From Unio delphinus (Eukaryota > Mollusca > Bivalvia > Unionida > Unionidae), in NCBI GenBank assembly GCA_029339505.1, contig JAQISU010000096.1, positions 6,645,001 to 6,709,000 on the forward strand: 64,000 bases of DNA, in the 5' to 3' direction. A program made the translations under genes and the position numbers. This document shows, one piece after another, positions 25,750 through 38,429 of this stretch; the first letter of the stretch is position 1, and each line of letters opens with the position of its first letter. The notes under the pieces are model-generated. The model had not been told where the DNA came from, searched no databases, and saw only the letters and a program-made list of their open reading frames with translations.

Positions 25750-26089
25750 TGTTTTCGGTTTATTTGATCTTTCGTTTTTGGGCTCCAGACAGATGCCCCA
25801 TCCCCTTATTTTCTTTTTCTTTCTTAATAAAAAGTGAAAAAAGAGTTCATGTGTGAGTGTGTTCCCTCTGATGTGTAGTTTATGTTGTTTTTTATCATTT
25901 AATTTTTCATTTACCTTTATCCCATCGGGATTATAATTTTTGTTTGAAAGGGTTATTTTTACATTTTCCTTAGCGTATCTATAGGAAAGTTTTGCCGAAG
26001 TAGATTTTATTCACCTCTCCTCGGAATCACTTTTCTAATTTATAAAGTTGACCGTGGATAAAGGTCTCCCGTGTCTGCTATTTGTGTTG

Positions 26090-26090
<1 letters not shown>
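25750..26090 (-). mobile_element. Tx1/L1-like LINE 3' end, copy 4
   Basis: The reverse complement shows the CATCTGTCTGGAGCCC hairpin region (25780-25806), a CCCGATGGG-like string near 25920-25930, and ATCAACACAAATAGC at the far end (26079-26093), matching 13110-13123 of the long copy. The match stops exactly where a (TA)n tract (26093-26159) begins. Confidence 0.6.

Positions 26091-26092
<2 letters not shown>

Positions 26093-26159
<67 letters not shown>
26093..26159. repeat. (TA)n microsatellite
   Basis: About 66 bp of TA repeats abutting the 5'-truncated edge of the LINE 3' end. Confidence 0.95.
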
Positions 26160-26164
<5 letters not shown>

Positions 26165-27095
26165 TGCTATGGTTTATTTGAGGGTCTTAAAGGTTTCGTA
26201 CTGAGTAAACGTGTATAAATATTTTTTTCTCTGAAATAAGTTTTATAGCCATCTGCAATTTGCAACATAGGTATCTCTTTTGATATGTTGCGTACTTTTT
26301 TTAATTGATAATATTGTTGTTTCTTACCTTTTTAATACCTGACACTAATAGCCTGTAGTATGTTTGTTGAAGTTAATCCTAGCTTCAGGGTGTGCGAGTC
26401 AATTCATTTGATGTGCCGTCTAATTAACAGACGTGTGCAAGATCTTTTGTTCATCAATAATCTGCTGCTCTGAGATAAACTTGACTTCCACGAGTTCCAA
26501 TCACAATCTGTCGTACTTTAAATCTCTGTATAATAGAATTAGTAGTTGCCGCCGAGTTAATCTTGGCCTCAGGATAATTGTAATATGGACACGCCAGGTT
26601 ATATTAGCGATACTCAATGAGGTAAACAACTTTGTAATGTCTGATGGGATAATAATCCTATAATTAAACATGTTGAACGTAGATTGAATCTGATGGCTAT
26701 AGTTAATAATATTAAGGATAAGGAAGGGGGCAATTATAAAAGAAAAGCAGAAAGTCACAGGAATGTCACGGACATAAAGTTACTAAAATATACAGGACAA
26801 AAGTTCACAAGAAAAAGCACGACACCGACTTTGGTGCAGTTGTGTTAGACAAGACATGGTGGTTTTTACACTAATGTAACAATTGATTATATCGTTTGCT
26901 TTTTAGAGGATGTTCTACAATATTGATAAGAATGTAGCAATTGGCGGCAAAGATTGTTTCTTTAGTTACTGTGTAAACAATGACATCATGGTATGCATGC
27001 TGGAAGCAAATGTATGGTCTCTCTTTATCAAAATACATTGTACGCAGGACGGGGTGGTTTTGATAAACAGTTAGCAGGTAAAATTGTGTATGTGA
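26160..27095. other. No recognised gene; one coding-like remnant
   Basis: Mostly unassigned. On the minus strand, 26454-26600 reads as about 48 codons ending in TGA, including FKVRQIVIGTRGSQVYLRAA. A related string (PEARIN versus PEAKIN) recurs further along the minus strand near 26380, hinting at an internal duplication. No family was recognised. Confidence 0.35.
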
Positions 27096-27109
27096 ATACA
27101 ACTAAATTG

Positions 27110-27435
27110 TTTGTTTGTTTGTTTGATTAGGATTTTTAACGTAGCTTTAACAATTTTTCAGTGATATCGCTACGATGTCTGCTGTGAGGCAGTTTATAGT
27201 GATGTCTAGCACTAAGGCCTCATGCCGCAGACATGTAACATGATGACCCACCCAGTCACATTATCCTGACACCAGGACGACCAGCCCTAACACTAACCTC
27301 TTAATGCTGAGCGTCAAGCGAGGCAGCTGTTAGTACCATTTTTGTAAGTCTTTGGTATGACTCGGCCGGAGATCGAACCCACGACCTCCCGCTTCCGCGG
27401 CGAACGCTCTAAACACTAGGCCACCGGAGCGGTTG
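27110..27435 (-). mobile_element. tRNA-derived SINE, family B, full-length
   Basis: Minus orientation. The tRNA-like head carries an inverted A box near 27418-27428 and an inverted B box near 27371-27381. The conserved body includes the complement of GTTAGTGTTAGG and GATAATGTGACTGGGTG, and the (CAAA)n tail is at 27110-27124 (read inverted). Flanking 11 bp repeats CAACTAAATTG (27099-27109) and CAACTAGATTG (27436-27446) differ by one base and look like a target-site duplication. Confidence 0.85.
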
Positions 27436-27446
27436 CAACTAGATTG

Positions 27447-28500
27447 AATTTGACATACACTTTTGTACAGTATCACAATGTAATAGAAAACGCTACTATC
27501 AATATCAATGATGCTAAAAATGTATGCAGTCATCTGTGTACATTAACTCGATGTAACATAACGCGATACATTCAATATAAAACTGCAAATACTATTCACA
27601 AAGAAAGGTAACCATGCTGTTAATTAATCTGAAGCGAATGTTACTGGATAAAATAAAAATTTTACATAATATTTTGCTTGCACGTTCATACCTCATTTTG
27701 TTAAGTTTATTAGTTTAATTTTCTCTCTGACTAAAGACAGTTATCTCATATGAAAGTGACATGAAGATATAATCGTGCACTCTGTGTATGTGTATGTGGG
27801 TGCAGAGGTATAGTGTTTGTGATGAAAACCTCAGATCAGGACGAGATTCTACTGTTTATTCATATTCGGGGCAGACGATCAAGATCGACAAGTGTCCAGA
27901 CCTGCTGCTGAGTGCAGGATTGAGGAAACATCGTCTAGGGTACATTTTTAAGAATGTGGACGAATTTCTCTGTCCGTATCAGGGCATGTCCAAGACACTC
28001 ACAGTAGTGATGGTCGGCATGCTATTCTTACCATATTCAAAGCGAGACTGTTACAATAAGGAAAAATAATATTGATATCATATATTTATTGTCGTTGTTT
28101 GATTATTGGGCTTTACAAAGATTTAAGCAAACCTTAAAGAGTATCATTCAGTCAAAGTCTTTTAATACAGGAAAATATAGCGTCATTTTGATGGAAAAAC
28201 AACTCTCATCCAAATCCTGTAATTGTGACTAAGTGTTTTATATAAGAGAGCAGAAAATAGTCAGTATTCATTCCATATCGTACGATCAGTCATATTAGAT
28301 TCAATTTAACTGGAGTTTCGATTAATATTTGAAAGTATTTGCTATTTGAGTTTTCTCTGAAAGTACAAAGCGTTCATAAGTATTTTCTGACTAAATCGGG
28401 TGATTGTTTTGAATTCATCCAAGGACATTTTAGTTAATATCTACATCAAAACTGTCCACATTCCAGGCTATCGGTACATCAGTATATTCACTAATGGAAT
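27447..28500. other. No recognised gene
   Basis: Contains a 93-codon frame (27788-28069, +; includes RSGRDSTVYSYSGQTIKI) with no recognised family. Otherwise AT-rich sequence. Confidence 0.4.
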
Positions 28501-28504
28501 TCAT

Positions 28505-30560
28505 TCAGTACTTTGATCACGGAGAGTTCCATCTGCAAAGAGCTCTTCGAGATAAATAGCAAACTAATATCAAGGAACAAATGTACACCACTTCCAACTA
28601 CCGTCTCTCCAAACCGCTCCGGTGGCCTAGTGGTTAGAGCGTCCGCCCCGGAAGCGGGAGGTCGTCGGTTCGATCCCCGGCCGAGTCATACCAAAGACTT
28701 ACAAAAATGGTACTAACAGCTGCCTCGCTTGACGCTCAGCATTAAGAGGTTAGTGTTAGGACTGGTCGGCCTGGTGTCAGGATAATGTGACTGGGTGAGA
28801 CATCATGCTACATGTCTGCGGCATGATGTCTCAGTGCTAGACATAACTATAAACTGCCTCAATGCAGACATCGTAGCGATATGACTGAAAAATTGTTAAA
28901 GCTACGTTAAAAATCCTAATCAAACAAACAAACAAAACCGTCTCTCCAATAGACCTTCCAGGCATATTTGCAAATTTCTTCGGTCTTTATGGATTTAGTA
29001 CGGAAAATCGTGATGAAGAGTGCACCAAAGTCACGTGAACTTGATCCAATTCCAACATCACTGCTGCTTGAGTGCTTAGACCCAATATTGCCTTCATTAA
29101 CTAATGTTATTAATATATCTCTCTCTCATCCGGGGAATTCCCATCATTTTTCAAAAGTGCCATAATAAAGCCGCTGCTTAAGAAATCAACACTTGACCAT
29201 AACGATTTAAAGAACTACTTAGAAAAAGTTGTTCTACCCCAATTTGTATCTCATTTGAATTAATAACGGAAAGATTACAGTCCTCACTCTCCTTGATTTG
29301 TCTTCAACATTTGATACAATAGACCATGATATATTACTTCACCATCTCTAGCATGTATTTGGCATTCACAATACAGCCTTACAGTGGTTTAAGTTCTACT
29401 TAGTCAATAGGACACAAATTATATATGCAAATGGAATACACTCCAGACCAGTTGATATATGTTGAGGCGTTCCACAGGGGTCTGTTCACTGACACGTACT
29501 CCTAATTCTATACAATAAGCTTCTCTCAAGTGTCATATATAATCACCCAGTGTCTCACCAAATATAGAAGTCTAGCCACCCAACTGAAGTTGATGCTACC
29601 ATCCAAGGAGATGTGCATTTCTGATATGAAATCATGGATGACATGTAACAAGCTGCAGACGAATGATGATAAAGCTGAGGCCATTTCAATCACAACACAT
29701 GGACTTTCTCATTCATATCCTTTACCTCAAACAATAAATATCAACAACACCAACATTAACTTCACTCAGTCAGTAGGAAACCTAGGTGTTACTCTAGACA
29801 GTACTCTCAAATTGCACCAACCTATCATGAACATATGCAAGGCTGCATATCTTGAGCTGAGACGCATCAGCTCCATTCGAAAATATCTTTTAGTTGATAC
29901 AACTAAAACGCTGTGCGTTCATTAGTACCTTCAAGATTGGACTATTGTAACTCTATTCTGTTTGGTTCATCTCAATATCTACTCCAGAAACTTCAAAACA
30001 CAGCTGCTCTGATCATCTTTAGAGTACCACGATCAGAGCACACTTCCTCGATGCTCTGTACCGTACACTGGCTATCCATTCGATCCAGAATCAAACACAA
30101 AATTTGTTCTCTGTACTACTTTACACTGACGGACTCCAGTGCATTATACTATCTGGCCTCACCCATGTGTATACACTAGCAAGATACTTACGCTCCTCTT
30201 CTGACAATCGTATATTCATTATTCCCACTATGAAAACGATGTCATATGGACAGCGTTCTTTTTCATACCAGGGCCCATCATCGTGGAATGAATTGCCCAT
30301 TGAAATTAAATAAAAAGACACAGTCATCCCTTTCAAGAGTGATCTTAAAACTCATTTTTTCGACTGCAAGAACAAATTAAAAGACCTAACAGAGTTTCCT
30401 ACCTTAAATATTTTCATAATTTTTTTGTTTTCAAATTTCATGGTGTCTGTTTTGGTTTTGGTGTTGTTGTTTTTTGTATTCATATCATTATATATGTTGT
30501 AAAGCGCGTAGAGCTTCTAAAAGATTAGGCGCTATACAAAGTTCTTATTTTTATTATTAG
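28505..30560 (+). pseudogene. L2/CR1-like LINE, 5'-truncated, interrupted by a SINE
   Basis: Shares most of its sequence with the inverted copy at 31825-35190, starting at CAGTACT near 28505. Coding pieces include VRKIVMKSAPKSRELDPIPTSLLLECLDP, TIDHDILLH in a shifted frame, a GVPQGS-region remnant near 29465, MKSWMTCNKLQTNDDKAEAI and LGVTLDSTLKLH. The element ends with AGATTAGGCGCTATACAAAG and a short TTATT tail, typical of L2-like 3' ends. About 120 bp before GGAAAGATTACAG (near 29265) is deleted relative to the other copy. Multiple frameshifts and stops make it a dead copy. Confidence 0.8.
28613..28936 (+). mobile_element. SINE family B inserted in the LINE, with 13 bp TSD
   Basis: Full-length: an A box region TGGCCTAGTGG (28622-28632), a B box GGTTCGATCCC (28667-28677), the family body and a (CAAA)n tail. 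It is flanked by exact 13 bp repeats ACCGTCTCTCCAA (28600-28612 and 28937-28949). The inverted LINE copy has an uninterrupted site at the equivalent position (near 33712-33735), which acts as a pre-insertion reference. Confidence 0.93.
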
Positions 30561-30803
30561 TATCAATGTTTCTTATTTCTCGCTTTTGTTTTTTGATTTT
30601 TTTTAACCTAATCTTTTAAGAAATAACATCCGCTCTCTAAGACTATCAACATTAATTTTGTTTATTTCTTACGTTTAATCGGAATCGTTGCACAATCATT
30701 AGTGATTAACTCGTTAGTTAATAAACAGCATGTTTATATTAAATATTTACTGTTCATATACAATTAATATTACGAAGCTATACACAATCACATGCAATGA
30801 TAA

Positions 30804-30915
<112 letters not shown>

Positions 30916-31223
30916 TTAGAACCGTACATTCTTTGATATCGATTATATCGACTTATTCCGAATATATGTAAGGGGCCGTCATCTCCAGTCATTTAATCGG
31001 ACTATAAATCATATTCTGACATCGGCCTATTTGAAGATAATCTTCTCAATCCGATCAGAATCCAATAACGTCGACTCTCTCACTCGGAGGTGATATAAGG
31101 GATAGTTTTAAAATTTGTCATTATTTTATAAGTTAGTTATGCGAAGAATTATAAAATGATGTATGTTGAAAATAACACCCTGCGACGTTTCAACAATCAA
31201 GAAGTTACTACCACTTTTAATTT

Positions 31224-31525
31224 GCAATGCGAGTAGGACTTTTAACGTAGCTTTAAAATTTGTTCAGGTCATATCGCTACGACGATTGCAGTGTGGCACT
31301 TTATAGTGATGTCTAGCACCGGGACATCATATTGCCCCACCCAGTCACATCATCCTGACACCAGAGCGACCAGTTCTAACACTAACATCTTAATGCTGCG
31401 CGCCTTTCGATGCAGATATTAGTACCAATTTTATAATTCTTTGGTATGACTCGGCCAGGGTTCGAACCCACGACATCCCGTTTCCAATGCGGGCGCTCTA
31501 AACAATTGCCCATTGTAGCGATCTT
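31224..31525 (-). mobile_element. SINE family B, older copy
   Basis: Minus orientation, more diverged: ACTCGGCCAGGGTTCGAACCC covers the inverted B box, and the body string GTCACATCATCCTGACACCAG is retained. The A box is degraded. No clear target duplication was found. Confidence 0.75.
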
Positions 31526-31821
31526 TATTTGTAATGTTATTTCGTTGTTGTTAGTGATGACACGTCATCCATACATTTGACGTCAGTGGGATTTTTGCTA
31601 TGCAACAACAATCACGGGATTAAGGCAGTTGAAAATGTCATCATTTGCATACAACCTTCATATTTACATAACAATATTATTATAGCATACGAATGAAAAG
31701 GCCTGTGACATTCCGGTTGAGCGCCTTCCCATTCGGAGCACTTCGACTATTTCTGCAAGACAAATATATGTACTGGAGGTAGGTTACCACAGCTGTGAGG
31801 TCAGTCCTATCAAATGTACCT

Positions 31822-31824
<3 letters not shown>

Positions 31825-31876
<52 letters not shown>

Positions 31877-34800
31877 CTTTGTATAGCGCCTAATCTTTAA
31901 AAGCTCTAAGCGCTTAAAAACCATCAATAATGATATGACTACACTACAGAACAACAAATGACAAAAACAATGAAATTGGAAAACATAAAAACATTGCTGA
32001 AAATATATCAGATACAAAACATGATTAGGTCGCTAAGTTTGTCCCTGAAGTCGAAACAGCTGAGTCTTGAGAGCACTCTTAAAAGGGACCACTGTGTCTT
32101 TGTGTCTAATTTCAATGGGCAATTCTTTCCACGTCACCGGGCCCTGGTATGCAAACGAACGTTGTCCATATGACTTTGTTTTCACTTTGGGAACAATGAG
32201 TATACGATTATCAGAAGAAGAGCGTAAGGATCTAGCTGGTGTATACACATGGGTGAGGCTGGATAGGTATGTTGGACTGGAGTCTGTCATTGAGATATAG
32301 CACAGATAACAAATTTTGTGTTTGATTCTGTATCGAATTGATAGCCAGTGTAGGGTACAGAGCAGTGGTGAGGTGTGCTCTGATCGATGTACTATAAAGA
32401 TGATCTGTGCAGCTGTGTTTTGAACTTTTTGAAGTTTCTACAGTAGATATTGTGATGAACCAGACAGAATTGAGTTACAATAGTCCAGTCTTAAAAGTAC
32501 TAACGAAGACACAGTGTTTTCGTGGCATCAACTGAAAGATATTTACGAATGGAACTGATGCGTCTCAATTAAAGATATGCAGCCCTGCAGATGTTCATGA
32601 CATGTTGGTGCAATGTGAGAGTATTGTCTAGAGTAACACCTAGATTCCGTACTGACTGTGAGAATTTAATGTTGGTGTTGCTGATATTTATTGTCTGAGG
32701 TAAATGATGTGAATGAGAAAGTCTTTGTGTTGTGATCAGAATATCCTCAGTTTTATCATCATTCATCTGCAGCTTGTTACATGTCATCCATGATTTCACA
32801 TTAGAAATGCACTTCTCTACTCCATGGATGGTAGCATCAACTTCAGTTGGGTGGCTAGACTTGTATATTTGGGTGTCATCAGCGTACAATTGGTGCGACA
32901 CTGGGTGATGATCTATGACACTTGAGAGCGGCTGAGTGTACAGAATGAAGAGAACAGGTCCAAGAACAGATCCCTGTGGAACACCACAACATACGTCAAC
33001 TGGGCTGGAGTGTATTCCATTTGCAAATATAATTTGTGTCCTGTTGACTAAGTAGGACTTTAACCACTGTAAGGCTATATTCTGAATGCCAAATACATGC
33101 TGGAGTCGGTGAAGTAATATATCATGGTCTATTGTGTCATATGCTGCAGATAAATCAAGGAGAGTGAGGACTGTAATCTTTCCACTATCCAAAGCAGAGA
33201 GAATGTCACTAAATACTTTCAGAAGAGTAGTTTCCGTACTGTGGCAAGGGCGATATGCAGACTGTACACTGCTAAGAAGATTGTTTGAATTCAAATGAGA
33301 TAAAAGATTTTTTATATGAAAGGGAGATTAGAAACTGGGCGGTAGTTCTTTAAATCGTTATGGTCCAGTGTTGGTTTCTTCAGCAGTGGCTTTACGATGG
33401 CAGTTTTGAAAATGATGAGAATTCCCCTGATGAGAGAGAGATATTAATAACATGAGTTAGTGAAGGCAATATTGGTTCTAAGCACTCAAGCAGCAGTGAT
33501 GTCGGAAATGGATCAAGTTCACAAGACTTTGGTGCACTTTTCATCACGATTGTCCCTACTAAATCTATAGAAACAGGTTCAAATGCTCCTAACGGTTGTC
33601 GCTGAAATTCTGCATTATACCTGTATGGTGACGAATCAGTTGAAATTGTGCTGTCAAGCGAATCTCTAATGGTTTGAACTTTGTCATTGAAGAAATTTGC
33701 AAATTGGTCTGGTAGGTCTAGTGGAGAGAAGGTCGTTGGAAGTGGTGTACATTTGTTCCTTGACATTAGTTTGTTAGTTATCTCGAAGAGCTCTTTGCAG
33801 CTGGAACTCCCCGTGATCTTAGTACTGTAGTGGGATGGTTTGGCTAAATGGACTATGTTTGTGACGTTCTTCTTAGCGGCTTCGTAGATTTGTTTATGAA
33901 TCGTGAGTCTGGTGGAAAGCCAAAGCCTCTCTGCTTTTCGGCGATGTCTTTTAGTAGTGCGAAGCTGGTCCCTAACACTGCTATACCAAGGAGAACACTT
34001 TTTTTTTTATTGATACTCTGCATTTGGTGGCTGTGGCATGTTTTTCAAACAATGAACGCAGGCAGTTATCAAGTTGTTCCGCTGTTGGATGTAAGAAATT
34101 TGTTAGGTTTTCTGGGATGTCATGCATGAATTTGATTCTATTTATCATACGGAGGTTTATCTTAGTAGCAAATAGAGGTGAAGGGTTAGGGACTGATACG
34201 TCGAGATGGTATATAATGAAGAGGTGATCCAATGCAAGTTCGTGGGATACAAGAGTTGATTGCAGAATATTATCATCAGGTCTATAAAGAAACCAGTCTA
34301 AAATGTGACCAAGTTTATGGGTACGTTGGTTAACTGACTGTTTAAGATTGAAAACATGAATGGAATCTAGGAGTTTTGACGTGTTTGGTTTACCAGGACA
34401 GTCATAGTGAAAGTTGAAATCTCCAAGAATAATTAGGTTGCTACCTATCGAATTTCCATACTCTAAAAGATTTGGAAACTTCTCCAGAAAGAGAGATTCG
34501 GTCAGCTTGTTTTTTTCTACTAGGAGGAGGACGGTAGAGACAGAAAAAATGGACTGACCTTTGTTCCAGTATGAGCGTTGTTTGGACTAGTTCAAACGAT
34601 GTGTGGCAGAAGTTGAAGGTTGTGTTGTACTTGAGGCATTTGATCATGGAATTCTTTGTAATTACAGCAATTCCACCTCCGCGAGAGTTGCGGGGGAACG
34701 ACTTGATGGAGTAATCGCTGGGTGTTAAATCCGCACACTTACATTCATCACCTGCGGAATGTAACCAAGTTTCTGTCAGGAAGAAGACGTCAATATTCTG

Positions 34801-35190
34801 GTCATTGATAAAATTAACGATTTCTGTGCGCTTTTCCGGTGATCCTACTGATTGAGCGTTGAATAATGCAATACGTAGTGGTATCCCTGGGACAGTTGAC
34901 ACAACGGTTGACGATTTAAGAGGAATTTGAACCAGGTTATTGAAATTAACGGCAGAATTTTTAAGTTGTTTATCCGTTACGGGCGAAAGGGAGATAACTG
35001 GAATTCTTCTTCCTGTTCTACGTCGGCCGGCTTTGAAAGAACGTTTCTTTTTTCGCTTCCGTTTACATTTAAGAAATGATGAATGAATTCCCAGTTCGTT
35101 CAGTCTTGAGCACAATGTAGTATCTAGAACCATGCTGTGGTCATGTAATCGAATTAATGAGGATTCGTCGTAGTGTAAGCGGTCACGTGA
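31825..35190 (-). pseudogene. L2/CR1-like LINE, near full-length, inverted copy
   Basis: On the minus strand the element runs from about 35190 to a (TTA)n-type tail at 31825-31874. The endonuclease frame starts at ATG 35133 with a basic N-terminus and contains RIALFNAQSV, FFLTETWLH and RGGGIAVI; the GDFN motif (LGDFNFHYD) lies in the next frame near 34420. The reverse transcriptase (33294-32569) has LLDLSAAYDTIDHD, GVPQGSVLGPVLF and YADDTQIY, all intact. The C-terminal part and 3' end follow (TTTGTATAGCGCC near 31877). Frameshifts separate the blocks, but the reverse transcriptase core is open for 241 codons, so it is fairly young. The 5' limit is approximate. Confidence 0.85.
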
Positions 35191-35199
35191 CGGCGGTTA

Positions 35200-36170
35200 T
35201 CATGTTATCAAAACATCATCGGCCTTTTCCGTTATGTCGAGAACGAAACATTGGCTTTAATTCGTTACCACATCTGATTTCCAGGTCTTTTCACGGTCAA
35301 ATAGAAATGTCCTAGAGATGTTGCGCTCAAATGTATGTCACTTGTGAGTCCTAACCAGCAAGACATGCCAAGACAGGTCTATGAGGTGTCAATATAACCG
35401 AATATATATCTACATCACGATCAGAAAAATCACAGAACAAGTTGACGACAATGGCGACGAATTACTGTCGATGTTCCTTTCTCGACTTCACGAACAATGC
35501 CAATCATGTTCCGTTTGTGTCGATAGGTGCCATTCAGTTTACTTTGTATTTTAATGAAACAAAGATCAAGCACGAAGTTACGAATGACCAAGATCATTTT
35601 TGTTTTAAACTCCCCGTTCGTATCCTCTAGTTCAGTCCTGCTGTCAATTCAAGCTAAAATATTTCCACTAAACTGGGTTTAAATTTTTTGAGAAATGTCA
35701 GGAAAACCAAATGTATATTTTTTCCCTTTAAATTACTGTGCCGATTGATATCCGATTTATAATCTTGTATATGTGGCGCTCTAGAGTTTCGAGTTTTACT
35801 TATGGTTATTAAAAATGATTCCCCATTTTTCCTCAGCGGTAATGCTATTTGTTATTGAAGAATAACTGCAGAAGGCGTTATTACTATTTATTTAATACAA
35901 GACATCAAAACAATTAAGAATGGGAGTAAATAATGCCCTGAGAGTATAATTCCCTTGTAACATAAACCCTAGTGAATGTATATAATAAACCAGCTGTTGG
36001 TGTATATAAGTTCTAATCCAGTGTGGAATATCTGACTACCTTTACTGTCAGTGATATTTCAAAGCTAATTAGATTAAAGCTAACATTACATATACTACGG
36101 GCAATTTCGAAGCAAGACTGTAATGTCTTCCTCTAAGTACGAGGAGTAGTTCATAAAATGTAGCTACGTT
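35200..36170. other. No recognised gene
   Basis: May include the 5' UTR of the inverted LINE near its left edge. Otherwise unassigned AT-rich DNA. Confidence 0.4.
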
Positions 36171-36175
36171 ATCTA

Positions 36176-36305
36176 GGGAATGACCTCCCTAGCTATTATG
36201 ATTCGGTGTGAGTGAAAGATAGAATATAAACAGAGAACCGGGCAAGATTATTGGGAAAAAATAATACAACATGAGCCCTCTTAGAGGAGAAAAATAGCAC
36301 ATTTA
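36176..36305 (+). repeat. Dispersed repeat, copy 1 of 2
   Basis: GGGAATGACC, GTGTGAGTGAAAGAT, ACAGAGAAC, GGGCAAGATTATTGGGAA and AATAAT occur in the same order at 44855-44980. Family unknown. The copies are about 80% alike by eye. Confidence 0.65.
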
Positions 36306-36309
36306 ACCA

Positions 36310-37224
36310 AAACAAAATAATAGTGATAATTTCAATTCAACTTAAAGAATATCAACATGATTTACTAGCAGTGACAGTTCGGATTTATTTCAACATCATA
36401 GACCACAATGTCTACGACTAATTACATCACCTTCCACTCGATCGGGTTCTAACGTTTCCCATTTCCTTAATTATTTCTTTACCAATTGCCTCGTCGTTCT
36501 TGGACTTCCTAGATTTTTCTCTGAGCTCCTCACTTCCGCCTTTCGAACTTCACTCGTAACATTTCTCCTTTCGAACTTCACTCGTCATTTTCTCGTATTT
36601 CGGAGTCTGTCTTCAGACTCGCGAGTCTCCTCTCCCTCTGAAAACTGTTTCAGTAAAGGACAAAATTATCCCTAAACTGTTATATGTACTGTAAGGCCGT
36701 TTCCGGCTACAATATGTTTAGGTTCTCCTGTCTAGCTTTTGATTATAAAGAATAATACAAGACCGTATATAATCAACATCGAAAGTATTTATTTGTAAAT
36801 TACCGTAAGTACATGAGCAGGTGAACATGCATCTATTGAATGTCAGTACAATTACATATACATAAACATTAAAGATTTAACACCAAACTTATGTAAACCA
36901 GACAATCACGGAAGACAAAGGTGATCAACTCCCGTGGTGGAAGGTCAACGGAGCTTCAAATATAATTGCACCTTCTCCACCTCTTTAAGAATATATTTAT
37001 ATGATTTATATCACATAGAATTGACGTTATGGATATACAAGAAAGAGTTGCTTAAGTGGGGGCGGTGAATAAGGTGAAGTATTAACCTTCAGGTATTGAA
37101 GGTGATTAGTATTGTAAGGTGAAGGTGCAACGTGAGTTCGTCTTCAAACGAAGGGTTTGAGTGACGGTTTAGACGCGTTAATAACTTATATTTCAGTTCT
37201 TTTCCAGGATCATACATACATACA

Positions 37225-37257
<33 letters not shown>

Positions 37258-37968
37258 GTATATCGTAATTATCTCTCGCCTTCGCTTACATAGATTAATC
37301 GCGGTGATAATTCACCGAAAGTGAAATCATATCAACCAATACGGTAGCAGACGTCATCTCATGAATAATAAATAACTTCTGGAATTCCCCATGATGTCAA
37401 GGAAGCATATCAAATTTCATAAGAACTAATCATTGCAACTTAAATTTATCCATCATAGCTTGAGAAATTATAAAATAGTTGAAATGGGTACAAATCACCC
37501 GATGCTTTGCTTCCGTCTGCTCTGAATGCTGGACAAGATAACAGTGAAGCCCCACATTACATGTACGTGGTGGTCGGCAATATTTCTTTCTACTTATTTC
37601 TCGTATTACAAAAAAAAAACAAAAAAAAAAACAAAACAACGCTCAGAGTAATTTTCTAATCTATCCTTTAACATACCATTTCTCTCATCGAACAGCATGC
37701 TATCGTTTGCAGGTGCAACTCCTGCCGGACCAATTATTTCTTTTACAATGTCTGTTCTTCCTTTGGTGTTTTTTATACCTCAGTCGTACGGACATACCTC
37801 ACAATTCATTTTACTATATGTTCTCTACATATATTTCTCAGTATTGACCTTTCCACTGTGTGACAATCAATACAAATCATATGTTAATCTAAAATACCTA
37901 CAAGGATGACACCACGGTGAAGTTCTTGTCATGGGTTCACCGGCATTTTTGTTTTGAGAGGCTGCACT
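36310..37968. other. No recognised gene; (CATA)n tract
   Basis: Contains a pyrimidine-rich stretch near 36440-36640 and a (CATA)n microsatellite at about 37209-37253. No coding region was recognised. Confidence 0.45.
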
Positions 37969-37972
37969 GTAA

Positions 37973-38422
37973 GGTATAACGGTACCAATTGCGCAAGTCC
38001 ATGTGGGTGGAGCGTAAGGTGTCAGAAATAAATAACAAGACAAGCTATGATTGGTGGATTATGTAAGAGTTGTACTTTCTGTTAGGCTTAAAAAAATAGT
38101 TTAGCCTCTTGGCAACATGTGAATTTATGTTAATTACTATACAGATCATATTTTGTATGTTTTATGATTTTTTGAAAATGTCATAGACATGACTGAAAAT
38201 AGGTATGTTGTGACTAGATAACTCATACCCCTGTCTAGTTCCAGCAGAGTTATCTCTCTTAAATGCAATGGAGTACCTGGTTTTGTCATCATCAAATTGA
38301 CAATCTAACATTGTTCTCTATAACAGTGTGTGAGATGCATGCTAAATTAGGATAGAAAATATATTTATCTCTCCAAATATTAGCATTGAGGTCTATGGAA
38401 AAACAATTGGTACCGTGATACC
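37973..38422. mobile_element. 450 bp MITE with terminal inverted repeats and GTAA target duplication
   Basis: Ends GGTATAACGGTACCAATT (37973-37990) and AATTGGTACCGTGATACC (38405-38422) are inverted repeats matching at 17 of 18 positions. GTAA flanks both ends directly (37969-37972 and 38423-38426). A second copy lies at 42251-42686. No coding capacity is visible, so it is a non-autonomous DNA transposon of unassigned superfamily. Confidence 0.85.
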
Positions 38423-38429
38423 GTAAACA

